Below, piece after piece: positions 5,383 to 7,115 of a stretch of DNA of 7,115 nt (position 1 is its first letter; every line of letters starts with the position of its first letter). The translations under genes and the position numbers were made by a program. The notes beneath the pieces were generated by a model. The model had not been told where the DNA came from, did no database searches, and saw only the letters and a list, made by a program, of their open reading frames with translations. The stretch lies in the NCBI GenBank assembly GCA_009377735.1, contig WHTL01000202.1:1-7115 (forward strand), in the 5' to 3' direction. The stretch comes from Acidimicrobiia bacterium. GTDB lineage: Bacteria; Actinomycetota; Acidimicrobiia; Spongiisociales; ZC4RG35.

Positions 5383-5404
5383 GCAGGCGCCAACGAGCAC
5401 CTGC
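5383..5404 (+). terminator. Weak terminator-like hairpin after the SnoaL-like gene
   Basis: GCAGG/CCTGC arms plus an inner GC/GC pair surround a CAACGA loop 15 bases past the stop codon. One C-A mismatch interrupts the stem and no U-tract follows, so intrinsic termination would be inefficient. Confidence 0.28.
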
Positions 5405-5527
5405 GCCGCTGACCAGGAGCCATCGACGAACGGGATCAGCCCAATCACTAACGCTGGTCCCCGCTAGCTACCGCTATCAATGATTCACCACCTCGTGGCC
5501 GTGCATAAAGATGACAAAGGAGAAGAA

Positions 5528-5605
5528 ATGGAAGGCAATGGACCTCACCGGTTTGGGTTGCGCCGGTTGGAGCGGATATCGTTCCGCGTCGCGGCATGCG
5601 ATTGA
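5528..5605 (+). CDS. Putative 25-residue small ORF with strong ribosome binding site
   Basis: ATG 5528 follows AAAGGAG by five bases and encodes MEGNGPHRFGLRRLERISFR then VAACD, with TGA at 5603-5605. The peptide is arginine-rich and unrecognised. A second frame from ATG 5538 gives 35 residues (MDLTGLGCAGWSGYRSASRH and on, ending LRKPRC) and overlaps it, so which frame is used, if either, is unclear. The site may be a leader for the GNAT gene or the stub of a lost gene. Confidence 0.3.
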   Translation: MEGNGPHRFGLRRLERISFRVAACD

Positions 5606-5682
5606 GATCGTCGGGCACCCCCGGCTCCGCAAGCCGAGATGTTGAATGACACGAGGAGAGGGGCGGTGCCGGTGAGCACGGG

Positions 5683-6228
5683 ATGCGGCAAGATGGGCGT
5701 CGGGTGGATGCGTTGACCGGCTGTCATCTGGATGCGCTAACGACTGCGCGCCTCCTGGTGCGCATGCCTCGGGAGGCCGACCGGGAACGGTTTGTCGAAC
5801 TCTTCTGCGACGAGGAATTCATGGTGTTCTACCCCGGCAGCCTCACCGAGGAGGAGGCAAACGTCCGGTTCGACCATATGGTCGCCTTATGCCAGACCGT
5901 CCCGTTTGGCAAGCAGCCGGTGGTCGAGAGCTCCTCTGGGCTTGTAGTGGGATACACCGGCGTGGACTACATTGACTTCGAGGGCAAAACCTGGCTGGAG
6001 TGGGGATACCGACTCGTGTCGGAGTGCAGGGGCCTTGGGTACGCCACGGAGGCCAGCCAGGCTCTGCTGGCCAAGGCTCACCAGACCTATACGGGCGAGC
6101 TCCTGGCCCTTATCGCCCCAGAGAATCTTGCCTCGATGAACGTCTGCCACAAGCTCGGATTCACCTTCTGGAAGCAGGCGCAGGTCGAGGGCGACATCCG
6201 GAGTCTCTACACCCTTGTTGTCGGATAA
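5683..6228 (+). CDS. GNAT-family N-acetyltransferase (RimJ/RimL type)
   Basis: From ATG 5683 this encodes 181 residues. Family-like sequence begins at LTTARLLVRMPREADRERF (from residue 19). The acetyl-CoA pyrophosphate-binding motif is CRGLGYATEA at residues 115-124, preceded by the beta-strand WLEWGYRLV. APENLASMNVCHKLGF at 145-160 is the motif B end with the conserved asparagine and KLGF. Members acetylate an alpha-amine, a side-chain amine or a small molecule; the acceptor here cannot be read from the sequence. The start is uncertain: the first 18 residues do not look family-like, and GTG 5704 would give a more usual N-terminus, but neither has a well-spaced ribosome binding site (GAGGAG ends about 24 bases before 5683). 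The gene is complete and ends at TAA 6226-6228. It is not obviously linked to the SnoaL-like gene. Confidence 0.85.
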   Translation: MRQDGRRVDALTGCHLDALTTARLLVRMPREADRERFVELFCDEEFMVFYPGSLTEEEANVRFDHMVALCQTVPFGKQPVVESSSGLVVGYTGVDYIDFEGKTWLEWGYRLVSECRGLGYATEASQALLAKAHQTYTGELLALIAPENLASMNVCHKLGFTFWKQAQVEGDIRSLYTLVVG

Positions 6229-6595
6229 CCCGGTGCTCTTGCATTCACTTGAGTTCGGGTGCAGTCGTGCCTCCAATCCGACGGGGAGGCGACCAACCAC
6301 ACCGATTGTGAGGTCGGAGGAAATACCCCTTTCCCTGCCACCTAGGGCTCGTCACGATTCGGCTGTGCCGGCTGGCGAGCAGCCGCCAGCTGGTGTGCCA
6401 GTAGGCCGACACCGTCGGGACCGTTCAAAGCACTTCGGCGCGAACACTCTCGGCCTCAAGCTCTGGTCTCGTCATGGTGGCGACCTCTTCGTCATCCTCG
6501 ATGCTGACACCTGGCTGAACGAGCGTTCGACAATACCCGGACATCTCCCAAGGGGCTTCGCTTAGATGAATTGCTGGCCTCACGAAAGGGAGAAC
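6229..6595. other. Intergenic region with tandem hairpins between GNAT and SLH genes
   Basis: No supported gene lies in these 367 bases. One plus-strand frame stays open to TAG 6563-6565, but it starts inside the GNAT gene and its translation shows no family features. The clear features are two adjacent hairpins at 6368-6418. The SLH gene's promoter is probably in the last 100 bases, but no convincing -35/-10 pair with normal spacing is visible. Confidence 0.45.
6368..6418 (+). other. Two tandem RNA-type hairpins of unknown role
   Basis: CCGGCTGGCG (6368-6377) pairs with CGCCAGCTGG (6384-6393) as ten pairs, one of them G-U on the plus strand, around the loop AGCAGC. CCGAC (6406-6410) pairs with GTCGG (6414-6418) around ACC. 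They lie about 140 bases after the GNAT stop. They might be a late terminator or a structured leader of the SLH transcript; no T-run follows. Confidence 0.4.
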
Positions 6596-7115
6596 ATGAG
6601 AAGAAGCTGGACGGCTCTCGTTCTAGTGGCCCTGGCTACGGTGGCGGTTTCGGTGCCGACCGCAGTGTGGGCCTCACACCGTTTCATCGACGTACCCGAC
6701 TCGAACGTATTCCACGACGACATCGCCTGGCTGGCAGAGAACGGGGTCACCTTGGGATGCAATCCCCCTGACAACACCCGGTTCTGTCCAGACGAATCTG
6801 TGAGCCGCGAGCAGATGGCGGCGTTCATGCATCGTCTCGCCGACAGCAGGTCGGTCGACGCCGGGCGACTGCGAGGACACAACCTTCGTCAACTCGGTGC
6901 CATCTTCGGGACGAGGGACAAGAGCATGGAGTGGTCGGGTCCCACGACTGGCGCTCAGGCAGACGTGGCGACCAAGCTCGACTTCGAGGCGCCGACGGAT
7001 GGTGTCATCTTGGTGACCGGTGAGGTGGGGCTCAGAAACGTGAGCGAGAGGTCCACCCAAGGCCACGCCGTTCTCACCCTCGACTGGGACGGCACCATAC
7101 CCGAGCTCGCTCCGA
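6596..7115 (+). CDS. Secreted S-layer homology (SLH) domain protein, partial at right edge
   Basis: ATG 6596 follows GAAAGGGAG closely and the frame runs off the window, giving the first 173 residues. A Sec signal peptide is evident: MRRSW, then a hydrophobic core (ALVLVALATVAVSVPTAV), with likely cleavage after AVWA at residue 26. Residues about 27-82 form one SLH-type repeat: RFIDVPDSNVFHDDIAWLAE, NGVTLGCNPPDN, FCPDESVSREQMAAFMHRLA. Cys55 and Cys64 flank the loop and could form a disulfide outside the cell. SLH repeats usually anchor proteins to cell-wall polymers. Only one is seen here, so anchoring may be weak or the domain may serve as a recognition module. Residues from about 90 are a different extracellular region, beta-rich by eye (DGVILVTGEVGLRNVSE). 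This SLH style is common in Acidimicrobiia-like actinobacteria, which is my main lineage clue. The gene stands apart from the enzyme cluster. Confidence 0.82.
   Translation, partial: MRRSWTALVLVALATVAVSVPTAVWASHRFIDVPDSNVFHDDIAWLAENGVTLGCNPPDNTRFCPDESVSREQMAAFMHRLADSRSVDAGRLRGHNLRQLGAIFGTRDKSMEWSGPTTGAQADVATKLDFEAPTDGVILVTGEVGLRNVSERSTQGHAVLTLDWDGTIPELAP

Larger units (their letters stand above)
5368..5682 (+). other. Intergenic region with short ORFs before the GNAT gene
   Basis: No full gene is seen in these 315 bases. A dyad at 5383-5404 (GCAGGCGC and GCACCTGC around CAACGA) follows the SnoaL-like stop and could act as a terminator, though it has one mismatched pair and no T-run. AAAGGAG at 5516-5522 serves the small ORF starting at 5528. 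A purine-rich GAGGAGAGGGG at 5653-5663 lies unusually far from the GNAT start. Confidence 0.45.

Noticed and set aside
6221..6270. Integron attC site after the GNAT gene
   Set aside because: GTTCGGG does not fit the GTTRRRY core and no paired RYYYAAC arm or repeated cassette structure is present.
5887..6300. Minus-strand ORF opposite the GNAT gene
   Set aside because: Antisense shadow; the plus frame carries clear acetyl-CoA-binding motifs.
6215..6565. Plus-strand ORF overlapping the GNAT 3' end
   Set aside because: Its TTG start lies inside the GNAT gene with no ribosome binding site, and it has no domain signature.
6526..6567. Promoter TTCGACA with TTAGAT before the SLH gene
   Set aside because: The spacing is about 29 bases, far from the usual 16-18.

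Overview
The window is GC-rich with compact genes and good Shine-Dalgarno sites, and it looks actinobacterial. The best lineage clue is the partial gene at the right edge. It encodes a secreted protein whose S-layer homology repeat carries two cysteines and the words FIDVP, AWLAENGVTLGC and REQMAAFM, a style I associate with Acidimicrobiia and related uncultured Actinomycetota. The genus cannot be called from the sequence alone.

Layout. Positions 2-196 hold a dihydrofolate reductase/RibD-type gene that loses its C-terminal part at about 172. A convergent LuxR-type regulator follows on the minus strand (429-1547). Positions 1548-2371 are gene-poor scar tissue: a frameshifted two-helix membrane-protein remnant (1862-2079, minus) that abuts a fragment of an IS1182-type transposase (2085-2348, plus). 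Next is a minus-strand operon, read right to left: an atypical SDR protein (3736-4335), a small unknown gene broken by two frameshifts (3408-3682), and a complete COMT-type O-methyltransferase (2372-3397). A 606-base divergent regulatory region (4336-4941) separates this operon from a plus-strand SnoaL/NTF2-like gene (4942-5367). Further right are a RimJ/RimL-type GNAT acetyltransferase (5683-6228), a hairpin-bearing gap, and the start of the SLH protein (6596 to the window edge).

The most unusual part is the divergent control region. Two near-identical palindromic 20-mers (18 of 20 matching) lie in opposite orientation, each facing one transcription unit. Each is followed at similar distance by a short ORF with a good ribosome binding site (16 codons leftward, 27 codons rightward), and then by the first enzyme gene. 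This mirrored plan suggests that one regulator co-controls SDR, small protein and O-methyltransferase on one side and the SnoaL-like protein on the other. That set fits tailoring or detoxification of a small cyclic or aromatic molecule; the substrate is unknown. The LuxR-type regulator is a possible but unproven controller.

Three apparent frameshifts lie in the two small genes while all larger genes are intact. The region is therefore either decaying, or the assembly has residual indel errors.
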